DNA of 53,105 bases from an uncultured Steroidobacter sp. (GCF_937958065.1 NZ_CALFXI010000115.1:1-53105), one strand, 5' to 3'; counted from the first letter of the stretch, positions 31,868 to 39,808 are shown. Numbers and translations: made by a program. The notes: a model not told the origin generated them from the letters alone.

Positions 31868-31888
31868 GGGCGCGTCCGCGACGCGCCC
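31868..31888. terminator. GC-rich hairpin after the ureohydrolase
   Basis: GGGCGCGTC (31868-31876) and GACGCGCCC (31880-31888) form a perfect nine-base stem with a three-base loop, eight bases after the stop codon. Only two T residues follow, so it may be an attenuator or mRNA 3'-end protector between the ureohydrolase and the cytochrome gene rather than a full terminator. Confidence 0.4.
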
Positions 31889-31945
31889 TTCGGCAGGCGC
31901 AGCCACACCAATGAACAGTGCGAGCTTAGGGGGAGCCAGGCAATC

Positions 31946-33262
31946 GTGAATCAGACCGTAGCATCAGATCATCAAGGGCCGCGGCACGGACGAGCATCGG
32001 TCGCAGCCCTGCTGTCGATTTTGGCGTTGGCACCGAGCGTCATCTCACATGCCAGCACCGGCGCGAAGCCCGCACCGAGCGCGGCCGAGGCGCCGCCAGC
32101 TGCTACGCAGAGCAATCTCGAACGGGGCGAATGGCTGGCGATCGCGGGCAACTGCGAGACCTGCCACACCGCGCCGGGCGGCAAGCCCTTTGCGGGCGGC
32201 CTGCCGTTCGAAACGCCTTTCGGCAAGGTCTACTCGACCAATATCACTCCTGACGAGCAGACCGGCATCGGCCGGTGGACGCGTGAAGACTTCGCCCGCT
32301 CGCTGCGTCATGGAGTGCGGCCGAATGGCGAACATCTGTATCCGGTGTTCCCGTATACGGCGTTCACCAAGATCACCGACGCCGATGCCGACGCGCTGTA
32401 CGACTACATGAAAAAAATCCCGGCGGTGCAGTACACGCCGCCGGCGAACCAGATGTCGTTTCCTTTCAACCAGCGCTGGCTGCTGGGAGCCTGGAAAGCG
32501 CTGTTCTTCGATGAAGGCCCATTCGAGCCGGATCTCGAGCGCTCCGCCGAGTGGAATCGCGGCGCGTATCTGGTCGACGCGCTGGCGCACTGCTCGGCCT
32601 GCCACTCGCCACGCAACATGATGGGTGCCGAGAGCAAGAGCCATGCGCTGACCGGAGGCACCTACACCGACAAGATCCCCGGCGGCGAGCTGCGCAAGTG
32701 GTCGACTCCCAATCTCACTTCCGCGAGCAACGGCCTGGGGGCCTGGTCGGTGGACGACCTCACCGCCTATCTCGCCACCGGTCAGAACTCCTTCCTGACC
32801 ACGTTCGGCCCGATGAACGAAGTCATCCTCAACAGCACGCGGCGCTTGCCCGAAGCCGATGTGCGCGCGATGGCCGTGTATCTGAAAGACGTGCCGGCGA
32901 ACGAAGGCAAGCTGCAGGGTCCGGCGAGCGCCGAAGAACTGAAGACTGGCCGCATCCTCTACAACGTCTACTGCGGCACCTGCCACCTGCCCACCGGATT
33001 GGGCGGCGAAGACATCGGCTCGCGGCTGGCCGGCGGCAGCCTCGTCGTGCAGGCGAGCGATCCGGCGGCGCTGATCAACGTCATTCTGTACGGGCCGCAG
33101 CTGCCGGTGCCGCATCTGCCCTCGAAGCGCTCCAAGGTGATGGAAGCCTTTGGCGACCAGTTGAGCGATGAGGATGTGGCACTGATCGCAAGTTATATCC
33201 GCAGTTCCTGGAACAACAAGGGCGGCCGAGTCACGCCCGCGCAGGTTGCCGAGCAGCGCTGA
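31946..33262 (+). CDS. Tri-haem cytochrome c (alcohol/gluconate dehydrogenase cytochrome subunit type)
   Basis: An exported protein of 438 residues with three c-type haem motifs: CETCH at about residue 70, CSACH at 216 and CGTCH at 343. This spacing and the segments GGLPFETPFGKVYSTNITPD, LYPVFPYTAFTKITDADADALYDY and NRGAYLVDALAHCSACHSPRN are those of the membrane-associated cytochrome subunits of periplasmic alcohol, aldehyde or gluconate dehydrogenases. It would pass electrons from a periplasmic or FAD dehydrogenase to the respiratory chain. No dehydrogenase subunit is adjacent. It begins with GTG at 31946, after AGG. An electron-accepting role for an oxidising step in guanidino-compound breakdown is inference. 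Confidence 0.9.
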   Translation: MNQTVASDHQGPRHGRASVAALLSILALAPSVISHASTGAKPAPSAAEAPPAATQSNLERGEWLAIAGNCETCHTAPGGKPFAGGLPFETPFGKVYSTNITPDEQTGIGRWTREDFARSLRHGVRPNGEHLYPVFPYTAFTKITDADADALYDYMKKIPAVQYTPPANQMSFPFNQRWLLGAWKALFFDEGPFEPDLERSAEWNRGAYLVDALAHCSACHSPRNMMGAESKSHALTGGTYTDKIPGGELRKWSTPNLTSASNGLGAWSVDDLTAYLATGQNSFLTTFGPMNEVILNSTRRLPEADVRAMAVYLKDVPANEGKLQGPASAEELKTGRILYNVYCGTCHLPTGLGGEDIGSRLAGGSLVVQASDPAALINVILYGPQLPVPHLPSKRSKVMEAFGDQLSDEDVALIASYIRSSWNNKGGRVTPAQVAEQR

Positions 33263-33295
33263 GACTCGCCAGCGGAGCAACTCGGAGACGAACAG

Positions 33296-34915
33296 ATGCT
33301 GACTTGTGGAGAGCTGCTGGTACAGCTGCTAGAGAGTTATGGGGTCGAGGTAGTTTTCGGAATACCCGGCGTCCATACAGTGGAGTTGTACCGCGGATTG
33401 CCGGCTACGCGGATCCGTCACATCACACCGCGCCACGAACAAGGCGCGGGTTTCATGGCTGATGGTTATGCACGCGCCAGCGGCAAGCCGGGTGTGTGTT
33501 TCATCATCACAGGCCCGGGCATGACCAACATCATGACGGCCATGGGTCAGGCGTACGCCGACTCGGTGCCGATGCTGGTGATATCGAGCGTGAACCGGAT
33601 CTCGGAGCTCGGCCTCGGCGGCGGTCGATTGCACGAGTTGCCCTCGCAACGACAGGTGATCGCGGGCGTGTCCGCATTCAGTCACACACTGATGCGACCG
33701 GACGAGCTGCCGGCCGTGCTGTCGCGCGCCTTCGCGATATTTTCGAGCGCGCGGCCCCGACCGGTGCACATCGAGATTCCGATCGATGTCATCACCGCCA
33801 ATGCCGGGCACGTCAATCGCAAGCTGGGCGCGCTGCCGAGCCGGCCAGCGCCCTGCCCCGACGCGATCGCACAGGCGGCCAGCATGTTGAAAGCGGCCAA
33901 GCGGCCGGTGGTGTTGCTCGGCGGTGGAACCTGCGATGCCAGCGCCGAGGCAACCGCTCTCGTCGAAGCGCTCGATGCGCCGGTGGCGAATACCATCAAC
34001 GCCAAGGGAGTGCTGCCGAAAGACCATCGCCTGTGCGTCGGATCGAATCAAAGCCTCGCCCCCGTGCGAGAGCTGCTGCTGGATGCCGACGTTGTGCTTG
34101 CTATCGGCACCGAGCTCGGCGAGACGGATTACGACGTGGTGTTCGACGGCCAGTTTCGACTGGGTGGCGCTTTGATTCGGGTGGACATCGATCCCGCCCA
34201 GCTGCACACAAATTTCATCGCGGACATCGCCATTCTCAGCGACGCCAAGCTCGCCATTCGTTCGTTACTGCACCATCTTGGTTCGCCAAAGCCGAGAGGC
34301 ACTGACAGCCCCGGCGCGATGCGCGCTGCGAAGGTGCGTCGCGAGCTTGCGCAGCTCTGGCCGAAAGCATGGCAGGCACAACGCCGCACCCTCGATACGG
34401 TGCAAGAAGTGCTGCCAGGCGTCCTCATCGCAGGCGACTCCACCCAACCCGTTTACTCGGGCAATCATATCTACGAGCCCACGCAGCCCCGCTCCTGGTT
34501 CAACTCCTCCACCGGCTACGGCACGCTCGGCTACGGCCTGCCCGCCGCCATCGGCGCGAAGCTCGCTGCGCCAACGCGACCGGTGATCGCCCTGATCGGC
34601 GATGGCGGTCTGCAATTCACGTTTGCCGAGCTTGCATCCGCGGTCGAGGCCGAGGCGGGCATCATCGTATTGCTGTGGAACAACTACGGCTATGGCGAGA
34701 TCAAGCGCTACATGGATGGACGCGGCATTCCCCAGATCGGCGTCGACATCTTCACGCCGGACTTCATCGCAGCGGCGCGCGCGCTCGGCTGTGACGCCGA
34801 GCGAGCCAGCAGCTTCGAGCATCTCTCCGAGCTGCTCCAACGCGGCGCTCGCGCCAAGAAGCCGCTCCTGATCGAGATGATGGAGTCGGCAGACTTCATG
34901 AACACGGAAATCTAG
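33296..34915 (+). CDS. aruI: ThDP-dependent 5-guanidino-2-oxopentanoate (2-ketoarginine) decarboxylase-like
   Basis: A thiamine-diphosphate enzyme of 539 residues. The N-terminus (CGELLVQLLESYGVEVVFGIPGVHTVELYRGLP) and PRHEQGAGFMADGYAR with the catalytic glutamate closely recall Pseudomonas AruI. The C-terminal ThDP/Mg motif is IGDGGLQFTFAELASA..LLWNN. AruI decarboxylates 2-ketoarginine to 4-guanidinobutyraldehyde in the arginine transaminase pathway. The gene order with an aldehyde dehydrogenase directly after it and a ureohydrolase nearby supports this; an acetolactate-synthase-like role is less likely because no small subunit is present. No aminotransferase or arginine dehydrogenase making 2-ketoarginine is in the window. 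GGAG precedes the ATG. Confidence 0.85.
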   Translation: MLTCGELLVQLLESYGVEVVFGIPGVHTVELYRGLPATRIRHITPRHEQGAGFMADGYARASGKPGVCFIITGPGMTNIMTAMGQAYADSVPMLVISSVNRISELGLGGGRLHELPSQRQVIAGVSAFSHTLMRPDELPAVLSRAFAIFSSARPRPVHIEIPIDVITANAGHVNRKLGALPSRPAPCPDAIAQAASMLKAAKRPVVLLGGGTCDASAEATALVEALDAPVANTINAKGVLPKDHRLCVGSNQSLAPVRELLLDADVVLAIGTELGETDYDVVFDGQFRLGGALIRVDIDPAQLHTNFIADIAILSDAKLAIRSLLHHLGSPKPRGTDSPGAMRAAKVRRELAQLWPKAWQAQRRTLDTVQEVLPGVLIAGDSTQPVYSGNHIYEPTQPRSWFNSSTGYGTLGYGLPAAIGAKLAAPTRPVIALIGDGGLQFTFAELASAVEAEAGIIVLLWNNYGYGEIKRYMDGRGIPQIGVDIFTPDFIAAARALGCDAERASSFEHLSELLQRGARAKKPLLIEMMESADFMNTEI

Positions 34916-34918
34916 CCC

Positions 34919-36370
34919 GTGAGCAACACGCATACATTGAACGAACATTTCATCGGCGGCGAGTGGGTCGCGTCGGCCAATGCGGCCACCCTGCCCATCA
35001 TCAATCCGGCAACGGCGGAGTCCATCGGCACCCTGACATTGGGGAATGCCGCAGATGTCGATCGCGCCGTTCGCACGGCGCGCAATGCTTTCGCGAGCTG
35101 GAGCAAGACGTCTGGGAAAGAACGCGCGAGCTATCTGCGTGCGATTGCCCAACAGATCCGGGATCAGGCCGAGTCGCTGGCCCGACTGTCGTCGCTCAAC
35201 AATGGCAAACCATTGGGCGAGTCACGGATGGATATGAGCGATGCCGCTGCCACGTATGAGTATTACGCAACGCTCGCCGAGCAATTGGACGCGCGCCAAG
35301 GCGTATCGGTGCCCCTGCAGGCGAGTGAGTTCGCCTCCACGACATACCTGGAGCCGGCGGGAGTGGTCGGCCTGATCGTTCCGTGGAATTTTCCATTCGT
35401 AACTACTGCATGGAAGGTCGCACCCGCACTGGCCGCGGGCTGCACGGTCGTGTTGAAGCCTTCCGAGATCACGCCGCTCGTGGAATTCGAGCTGGCCAAC
35501 ATCGCTCGAACCATCGGCCTGCCGCCAGGCGTGCTCAACATCGTCGCCGGTGACGGCGCTGGCGTGGGCGCCCCGCTCGTCGATCATCCCGAGGTCGCGA
35601 AGATTTCCTTCACCGGCAGCAACCGCGTCGGCGAGCGGGTGATGCAATCGGCCGCTCGACGCATCGCCAACGTGTCGCTCGAGCTGGGCGGCAAATCCCC
35701 GATTCTGGTGTTCGAGGACGCCGATCCACAGCAGGCGGCGGAGCTCATCGCCGCTGGCATATTTTTCAATTGCGGACAGATGTGCTCGGCCACCTCGCGC
35801 CTGCTGGTGCACCGTGATGTAGCACAAAGCGTGCTCGAACGACTCAAGGCAGTCGCCGAAGCCACGCTCGTTGGAGACGCTTTCTCGGAAGGCGTGACCA
35901 TGGGCCCGTTGACGAGCGCCAACCAGCTGCAGACTGTCTGTGGTTATATCGAACGAGGGCTCGCCGAGGGCCTGAAGCTGCTGACCGGCGGCGCGCGTTT
36001 GCCCCGGCCCGGTTACTTCGTCGAGCCCACGATCTTCCTCGACGTGCCTTCGAGCAGCGCGCTGTGGCGAGAAGAAATCTTCGGGCCCGTGCTCTGCGTC
36101 CGCACGTTCGCAACGGAGCAGGAAGCCCTGGAGCTGGCGAACGATAGCGATTTCGGCCTCGCCGCCACCATCGTCACAGCCGACATGGAGCGCGCACGAC
36201 GCGTCGCTCGGGGTTTGCAGGCCGGGCACATCTGGATCAATGGCCCGCAAGCGGTGTTCCCCGAGACCTCGTGGGGAGGCTTCAAGCGCAGCGGACTGGG
36301 ACGCGAGCTCGGGCCGTGGGGCCTGCAGGCCTTCCTCGAGGTCAAGCAAGTCACGCAACCCGTGCAGTAA
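34919..36370 (+). CDS. Aldehyde dehydrogenase, probable 4-guanidinobutyraldehyde dehydrogenase
   Basis: An NAD(P)-dependent aldehyde dehydrogenase of 483 residues. Motifs: IVPWNFPFVTTAWKVAPALA, SFTGSNRVGERV, catalytic Glu255 in SLELGGKSPILVFEDAD and catalytic Cys289 in FNCGQMCSATSRLLV, with SWGGFKRSGLGRELG near the end. The family includes KauB and betaine/aminoaldehyde dehydrogenases. Placed three bases after the AruI-like gene, it most likely oxidises 4-guanidinobutyraldehyde to 4-guanidinobutyrate for the ureohydrolase. The start is GTG at 34919, with GGAAA upstream inside the end of the previous gene. Specificity among amino- and guanidino-aldehydes cannot be told from motifs. Confidence 0.9.
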   Translation: MSNTHTLNEHFIGGEWVASANAATLPIINPATAESIGTLTLGNAADVDRAVRTARNAFASWSKTSGKERASYLRAIAQQIRDQAESLARLSSLNNGKPLGESRMDMSDAAATYEYYATLAEQLDARQGVSVPLQASEFASTTYLEPAGVVGLIVPWNFPFVTTAWKVAPALAAGCTVVLKPSEITPLVEFELANIARTIGLPPGVLNIVAGDGAGVGAPLVDHPEVAKISFTGSNRVGERVMQSAARRIANVSLELGGKSPILVFEDADPQQAAELIAAGIFFNCGQMCSATSRLLVHRDVAQSVLERLKAVAEATLVGDAFSEGVTMGPLTSANQLQTVCGYIERGLAEGLKLLTGGARLPRPGYFVEPTIFLDVPSSSALWREEIFGPVLCVRTFATEQEALELANDSDFGLAATIVTADMERARRVARGLQAGHIWINGPQAVFPETSWGGFKRSGLGRELGPWGLQAFLEVKQVTQPVQ

Positions 36371-36394
36371 GCCCTCCTCGCCCGTCTGCATCGC

Positions 36395-36427
36395 GCTGCC
36401 GCCGAGCTGATTCAGCACGGCGGCAGC
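36395..36427 (+). terminator. Two-tier hairpin after the aldehyde dehydrogenase
   Basis: GCTGCCGCC (36395-36403) pairs perfectly with GGCGGCAGC (36419-36427), and inside it GCTG (36406-36409) pairs with CAGC (36413-36416). It lies 25 bases after the stop codon and is the likely end of the operon transcript, though a T-run is lacking. Confidence 0.5.
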
Positions 36428-36529
36428 CCTCCCCGGCCAACACTCGACACGAAGCCGCCGCGATCGCATAAACTGCGCGCGCCCATTCACTTTGCGGACG
36501 CTGGTCACGCGGCAGCGCCGATTGTCTGT

Positions 36530-37441
36530 ATGGATCAACTCACAAAAAAGATAATCCTCATTCTACGGCGGCACGGACGCAGCTCGTTTTCGGACATCGC
36601 GCGCGAGTTGGGCATTACCCGCGAACAGGTGGCGAGCCGGGTCAACCCGCTGTTCCAATCGGGCGAGCTGCGCGTCATCGCCGCTCCGCACCCGCGTGTG
36701 CTCGGGCTGAATGTGAGCGCCCATTTCTCCATCAAGGTGAGCGGCTCCATTCAGCCGGTCATCAAGGCGCTGGAGGCGATGGAGTCGCTGGTGTTCATTT
36801 CGATCGCCACGGGCGCTTTCCAGGTGATCGCGGAGACCGGCCTGCCCAGCATGACCGACCTGCGCCAGCAGATCGCGACGATCCGCGCCATCAAGGGCGT
36901 GACCGATGTGCAGGTGCTGATGTACGAGCGACTGCTCAGCAGCTTCTTCCTGGGCGAGGAGCCGGAGTCGTTCAACTACAACTTCGACGAGTACGACATC
37001 AGCATCATCACCATCCTCCAACAGGATGGGCGGGCCAGCTATGCGGATATCGCGGAGCGCGTCGGCCTCTCCTTGAGCGGCTGTCGCATCCGTGTGCAGC
37101 GGCTGCTGGAGTCCGGCGTGATGCAGATCGGCGCGATCAAACAACGCTCGGACATGACCGACGATCTGCTGTTCGGCATCGGCATCAACGCGCACGGCGA
37201 TCTGCACGACGTTACGAAACTGCTGCGGGCGGAATCGGGACTCGAGTTCATGGCCCGCACCGTAGGGCGCTACGACCTCATCGCGACCCTCAGCTTCAAT
37301 TCGCTGCGCGATTTCAACAAGCTCATTTCGCGGCTGCTGGAGTTGCCGACCGTGACCTACTCGGAGCAGTGGCTGCATGTCCAGCTGGTGCGCGAGCGCT
37401 ATGACCGGCCACTGGAACACCTGAAAGTCACCCGGGTGTAA
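36530..37441 (+). CDS. Double-length Lrp/AsnC-family regulator
   Basis: A regulator of 303 residues, about twice the usual Lrp/AsnC size of 150-165. It contains two copies of the architecture: a first AsnC helix-turn-helix (ILRRHGRSSFSDIARELGITREQVASRV, about residues 10-40), a first RAM-like region (SIKVSGSIQPVIKALEAM to about 150), a second helix-turn-helix (ILQQDGRASYADIAERVGLSLSGCRIRV, about 163-190) and a second RAM domain to the end. Lrp-type proteins sense amino acids and regulate their metabolism, so control of the adjacent guanidino/arginine genes is likely. It is 159 bases downstream of the aldehyde dehydrogenase with its own upstream region. The fused form may act as a pseudo-dimer. 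Confidence 0.88.
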   Translation: MDQLTKKIILILRRHGRSSFSDIARELGITREQVASRVNPLFQSGELRVIAAPHPRVLGLNVSAHFSIKVSGSIQPVIKALEAMESLVFISIATGAFQVIAETGLPSMTDLRQQIATIRAIKGVTDVQVLMYERLLSSFFLGEEPESFNYNFDEYDISIITILQQDGRASYADIAERVGLSLSGCRIRVQRLLESGVMQIGAIKQRSDMTDDLLFGIGINAHGDLHDVTKLLRAESGLEFMARTVGRYDLIATLSFNSLRDFNKLISRLLELPTVTYSEQWLHVQLVRERYDRPLEHLKVTRV

Positions 37442-37621
37442 CTCTCCTGCAACAATTCATCTTCAGACTGGTTATCGTGCAATTGTGAGCCTTATCTACT
37501 TCATAATAAATTGATATTGCATTTCAGGCCCCTGTTATCGAACATACCGTAACAGAGGGCGCCGCGCTTCGCCGCTCGCGGCCTCGGGCACACCGCCACT
37601 ACTGTTGGGAGTTTCAGTCAG

Positions 37622-38077
37622 GTGTTTTCAGTCTCCACCGGACAGCTCGGCAGCCGGGCTGCGCGCGCCAGCCAGTCGGCGCGAGTGTTAGCGACCCTGC
37701 AATCAGATCTGCTGCAAGCTGCGCACGGGCCGGTGACGGCCGGAAAGATTCGAGTCGGTCGTCAGGTCCATCGATTGACCTGGCGCGATGGACGCGAGCT
37801 GCGATTCATATTCGACCTGGATGCGGGCGCCGTGACGCTTTCCGGCCTGATCAGCACCACTGCCTCGGGCATGGGTCAGCGCGATGTGAGGCAGCTGTTA
37901 CGACCGTATCTCACACCCGAGCGCGAGTTGCTCGATCCCCGCAAGGGAGAATTGCGGGCATTCGTGCAGCACGGCTCCTTGTCGTTGTCGATCACCGTGT
38001 TCGACGACGCGTTCGAGTACTGCACGAGTGCGCTGCTGCGCATTGCCGATCGTATGATCGAGTCACGAGCGCTCTGA
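37622..38077 (+). CDS. Hypothetical protein, unrecognised
   Basis: A protein of 151 residues with no family I recognise. It begins at a GTG preceded by GGGAG some 10 bases upstream. Its N-terminal third is Ala/Ser/Arg-rich with a helical look (ARASQSARVLATLQSDLLQAA), then come likely beta strands (KIRVGRQVHRLTWRDGRELRFIFDL, AGAVTLSGLIS), a basic RQLLRPYLTPERELLDPRKGE and a C-terminal helix (TSALLRIADRMIE). No signal or membrane helix is evident. Codon use fits the neighbours and the frame is free of stops, so I consider it probably real. It is convergent with the PaiB-like gene; the 180-base upstream gap is unusually AT-rich for this window. Confidence 0.6.
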   Translation: MFSVSTGQLGSRAARASQSARVLATLQSDLLQAAHGPVTAGKIRVGRQVHRLTWRDGRELRFIFDLDAGAVTLSGLISTTASGMGQRDVRQLLRPYLTPERELLDPRKGELRAFVQHGSLSLSITVFDDAFEYCTSALLRIADRMIESRAL

Positions 38078-38083
38078 GAACGC

Positions 38084-38728
38084 TCAGCCCTGCTCGGCCT
38101 TGCGGGCGGCAGCGGCCAGCATGGCGCGGCCCAGAGTCTCGTCGCCCTGTGCACAAAGCGCCTCCGCCGCGCTTCGAATGTCGCGCACGTCTTTGTTCTG
38201 GCTGAGCTTGGCCTTGCCGACCAGACGGGTGATCTCGATCTCCAGACCGACGATCTGCTTCAGCATCGTCTCGATGTACTCGGGCGGAGCATCCGTCATC
38301 TTCCAGGGAACGGCCTGCGATGCTTCGTGCTTCCGAGTCAGCCGCGCGACATTGCCACGGACGTAGCGCTCATCGTCGTGGACTGTGATGCGCCCATGGA
38401 TGTGCGCCACCAGATAGTTCCAGCTCGGCACCTGCTTGTGGTGCTCTTGCTTGCTCGGATACCACTGCGGCGAGATGTATGCATCCGCCGCTCGAAAGAC
38501 GACCAGGACTTCATCGCCGGCCGCAACGTCCTGCCAGACCTTGTTGTTGCGTGCGACGTGACAGCGCAGCACGCCCAGCTTGCCTTGGCTCCTGTCCAGC
38601 TCGAAGGGAATGTGGTTGGCATCGAGCCCGCTCGCCCCGTGCGTTATCAGCACGCCCAGCGGACTGCTCTCCACCAGGTCGTAAATGGCCTCGGGCCGCG
38701 ATTCATCGAAATGGGAAGGAACATACAT
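38084..38728 (-). CDS. paiB: PaiB-like FMN-binding negative transcriptional regulator family
   Basis: A protein of about 214 residues of the PaiB family (split-barrel FMN-binding fold). Characteristic segments are MYVPSHFDESRPEAIYDLV at the N-terminus, SGLDANHIPFELDRSQG, GDEVLVVFRAADAYISPQWYPSK, QVPSWNYLVAHIHGRITVHDD and, C-terminally, IVGLEIEITRLVGKAKLSQNK. Bacillus PaiB is reported as a negative regulator of sporulation and protease genes; in proteobacteria the role is unclear and may be enzymatic. The frame extends to 38785, but the ATG at 38728 gives the conserved family start and has AGAGA upstream. It is followed by no gene on its strand. Confidence 0.9.
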   Translation of the reverse strand: MYVPSHFDESRPEAIYDLVESSPLGVLITHGASGLDANHIPFELDRSQGKLGVLRCHVARNNKVWQDVAAGDEVLVVFRAADAYISPQWYPSKQEHHKQVPSWNYLVAHIHGRITVHDDERYVRGNVARLTRKHEASQAVPWKMTDAPPEYIETMLKQIVGLEIEITRLVGKAKLSQNKDVRDIRSAAEALCAQGDETLGRAMLAAAARKAEQG

Positions 38729-38797
38729 GGTGACGATCTCTGCGTTGCGCCGGCCGCGAGACAACGGCTCGAGCATCCGCATCATCGCACATCGCTC

Positions 38798-39190
38798 CTA
38801 TTCCTCGAAGCGAGTCGCGCTGTCGCGATCGCGCTCGTAGCGCCTCGTCAGTGGAAACGGCGGCAACCAGGACTCGCGACGGCAGATCCAGAGCTCGTAC
38901 GTCGGCTGCAGTTGGTCAGGCGCATCCAGCGCCCCGAGATTCACTTCGATCTCATCGGCGCTGCGTGAGAAAACGGACGAGCCGCAGCGGGGACAGAAAA
39001 ACCGTCCCGCGTAGTCGCGTGTTTCGCCCTCGATCGTCACGGCTTCCTGAGGAAACACCGCGGATGCGTGAAACAGGGCGCCATGATGTTTGCGGCAATC
39101 CAGACAGTGACAGATGCCGACCCGGTACGGTCGTCCGGACGCCACGATTCTAAGGTTGCCGCACAGGCAACCGCCGGTGTAGCGATCCAT
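38798..39190 (-). CDS. GFA-family (glutathione-dependent formaldehyde-activating-like) zinc protein
   Basis: A protein of 130 residues with the zinc-cysteine pattern of the GFA/CENP-V fold: GGCLCGNLRI near the N-terminus, GICHCLDCRKHHGALF, and FFCPRCGSSVFSRS. The family is named for Gfa, thought to speed formaldehyde-glutathione adduct formation, but most members have unknown substrates. An excellent ribosome site (GGAG) precedes the ATG at 39190. It lies upstream of the PaiB-like gene on the same strand with a 69-base gap, so they may be co-transcribed, and is divergent from the lanthipeptide genes. Confidence 0.9.
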   Translation of the reverse strand: MDRYTGGCLCGNLRIVASGRPYRVGICHCLDCRKHHGALFHASAVFPQEAVTIEGETRDYAGRFFCPRCGSSVFSRSADEIEVNLGALDAPDQLQPTYELWICRRESWLPPFPLTRRYERDRDSATRFEE

Positions 39191-39477
39191 GGTGCGTCTC
39201 CTCTAAACGGCAAAGCAGGATTCGGCGCGGGCGTCTCCCGCTCATCCGACGCATTCATTATCTGCCGACCGCAGCACGCTTGCAGCACTCAGCAAACCGC
39301 AATCGCAAGTTGCGCGCGGAAGGCATAGCGGGCCGACGTCCAGAAACCGCAAGCGGTTTTTGTGAGCCGTTTTTGCCTCCCTTTACGCCTGTTCCAGTGA
39401 GCCCTGCTTGCGCGGCCCGGGGCCAAAGCAGGACCGGCGCCTCCGGGCGCATTCACTCAAATCCTTATGGAGAGAAA
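39191..39477. other. Leader/promoter region of the lanthipeptide genes
   Basis: This 287-base divergent gap contains the terminator-like hairpin at 39344-39361 and a second nested structure at 39403-39432 (CCTGCTT pairing with AAGCAGG, with GGCC/GGCC inside). A strong ribosome site GGAGAG stands seven bases before the lanA ATG. I found no convincing coding frame or clear -35/-10 pair. Confidence 0.5.
39344..39361 (+). terminator. Intrinsic terminator-like hairpin upstream of lanA
   Basis: AAACCGC (39344-39350) and GCGGTTT (39353-39359) form a stem closed by a tiny loop and followed by T residues to 39361, a good intrinsic terminator on the plus strand. No plus-strand gene ends before it, so it may end a short leader RNA or attenuate the lanthipeptide transcript. 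Confidence 0.5.
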
Positions 39478-39708
39478 ATGAAGACCCTTGACATCATCCG
39501 CGCGTGGAAAGATCCGTCGTACCGCCAGAGCCTGACGGCGACCGAGCTGGCCTCCCTGCCGGCCAATCCCGCCGGTCAGATCGAGCTGAGCGACGCCGAG
39601 CTCGATAGCGTTGCGGGCGGCCGTGACCGTACGTACATCTCCAACAACACCTGCACCATCAACGACAACATCTGCTGCTGCAGCGGGCCGCTGTGCGCCC
39701 CGTGGTAA
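39478..39708 (+). CDS. lanA: Type II lanthipeptide precursor (mersacidin/lichenicidin-like leader)
   Basis: A 76-residue peptide. The leader (residues 1-48) begins MKTLDIIRAWKDPSYRQSL and ends in an acidic ELSDAELDSVAGG double-glycine site, the hallmark of leaders processed by C39 peptidases and of the mersacidin/lichenicidin-type class. The predicted core of 28 residues (49-76) contains five Ser/Thr and five Cys, including a rare CCC run and a C-terminal LCAPW, and two basic residues at its start. LanM would dehydrate Ser/Thr and close thioether rings. A strong ribosome site precedes the ATG at 39478. The lanM gene follows after a hairpin. The ring pattern and activity cannot be predicted from sequence alone. 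Confidence 0.9.
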   Translation: MKTLDIIRAWKDPSYRQSLTATELASLPANPAGQIELSDAELDSVAGGRDRTYISNNTCTINDNICCCSGPLCAPW

Positions 39709-39727
39709 TCGATTAACCACGGCGACC

Positions 39728-39768
39728 GGGCGGCCGGCTGCCGCCATTGTTGCGGCAGTCGGCCGTCC
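39728..39768 (+). terminator. Long hairpin between lanA and lanM, probable attenuator
   Basis: Bases 39728-39744 pair with 39752-39768 around a seven-base loop: 17 pairs, including two wobbles, followed by TTTC. It starts 20 bases after the lanA stop. Such a partial terminator is a common way to make precursor mRNA exceed synthetase mRNA; it could also stabilise the lanA message. Confidence 0.65.
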
Positions 39769-39808
39769 TTTCAGCAACCGCGACAGCTTTGCGATGGAGT
39801 CGGGCTCG

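Noticed and set aside
33296..34915. Acetolactate synthase large subunit
   Set aside because: ThDP motifs fit, but there is no small subunit, and the N-terminal sequence and neighbours match the 2-ketoarginine decarboxylase type better.
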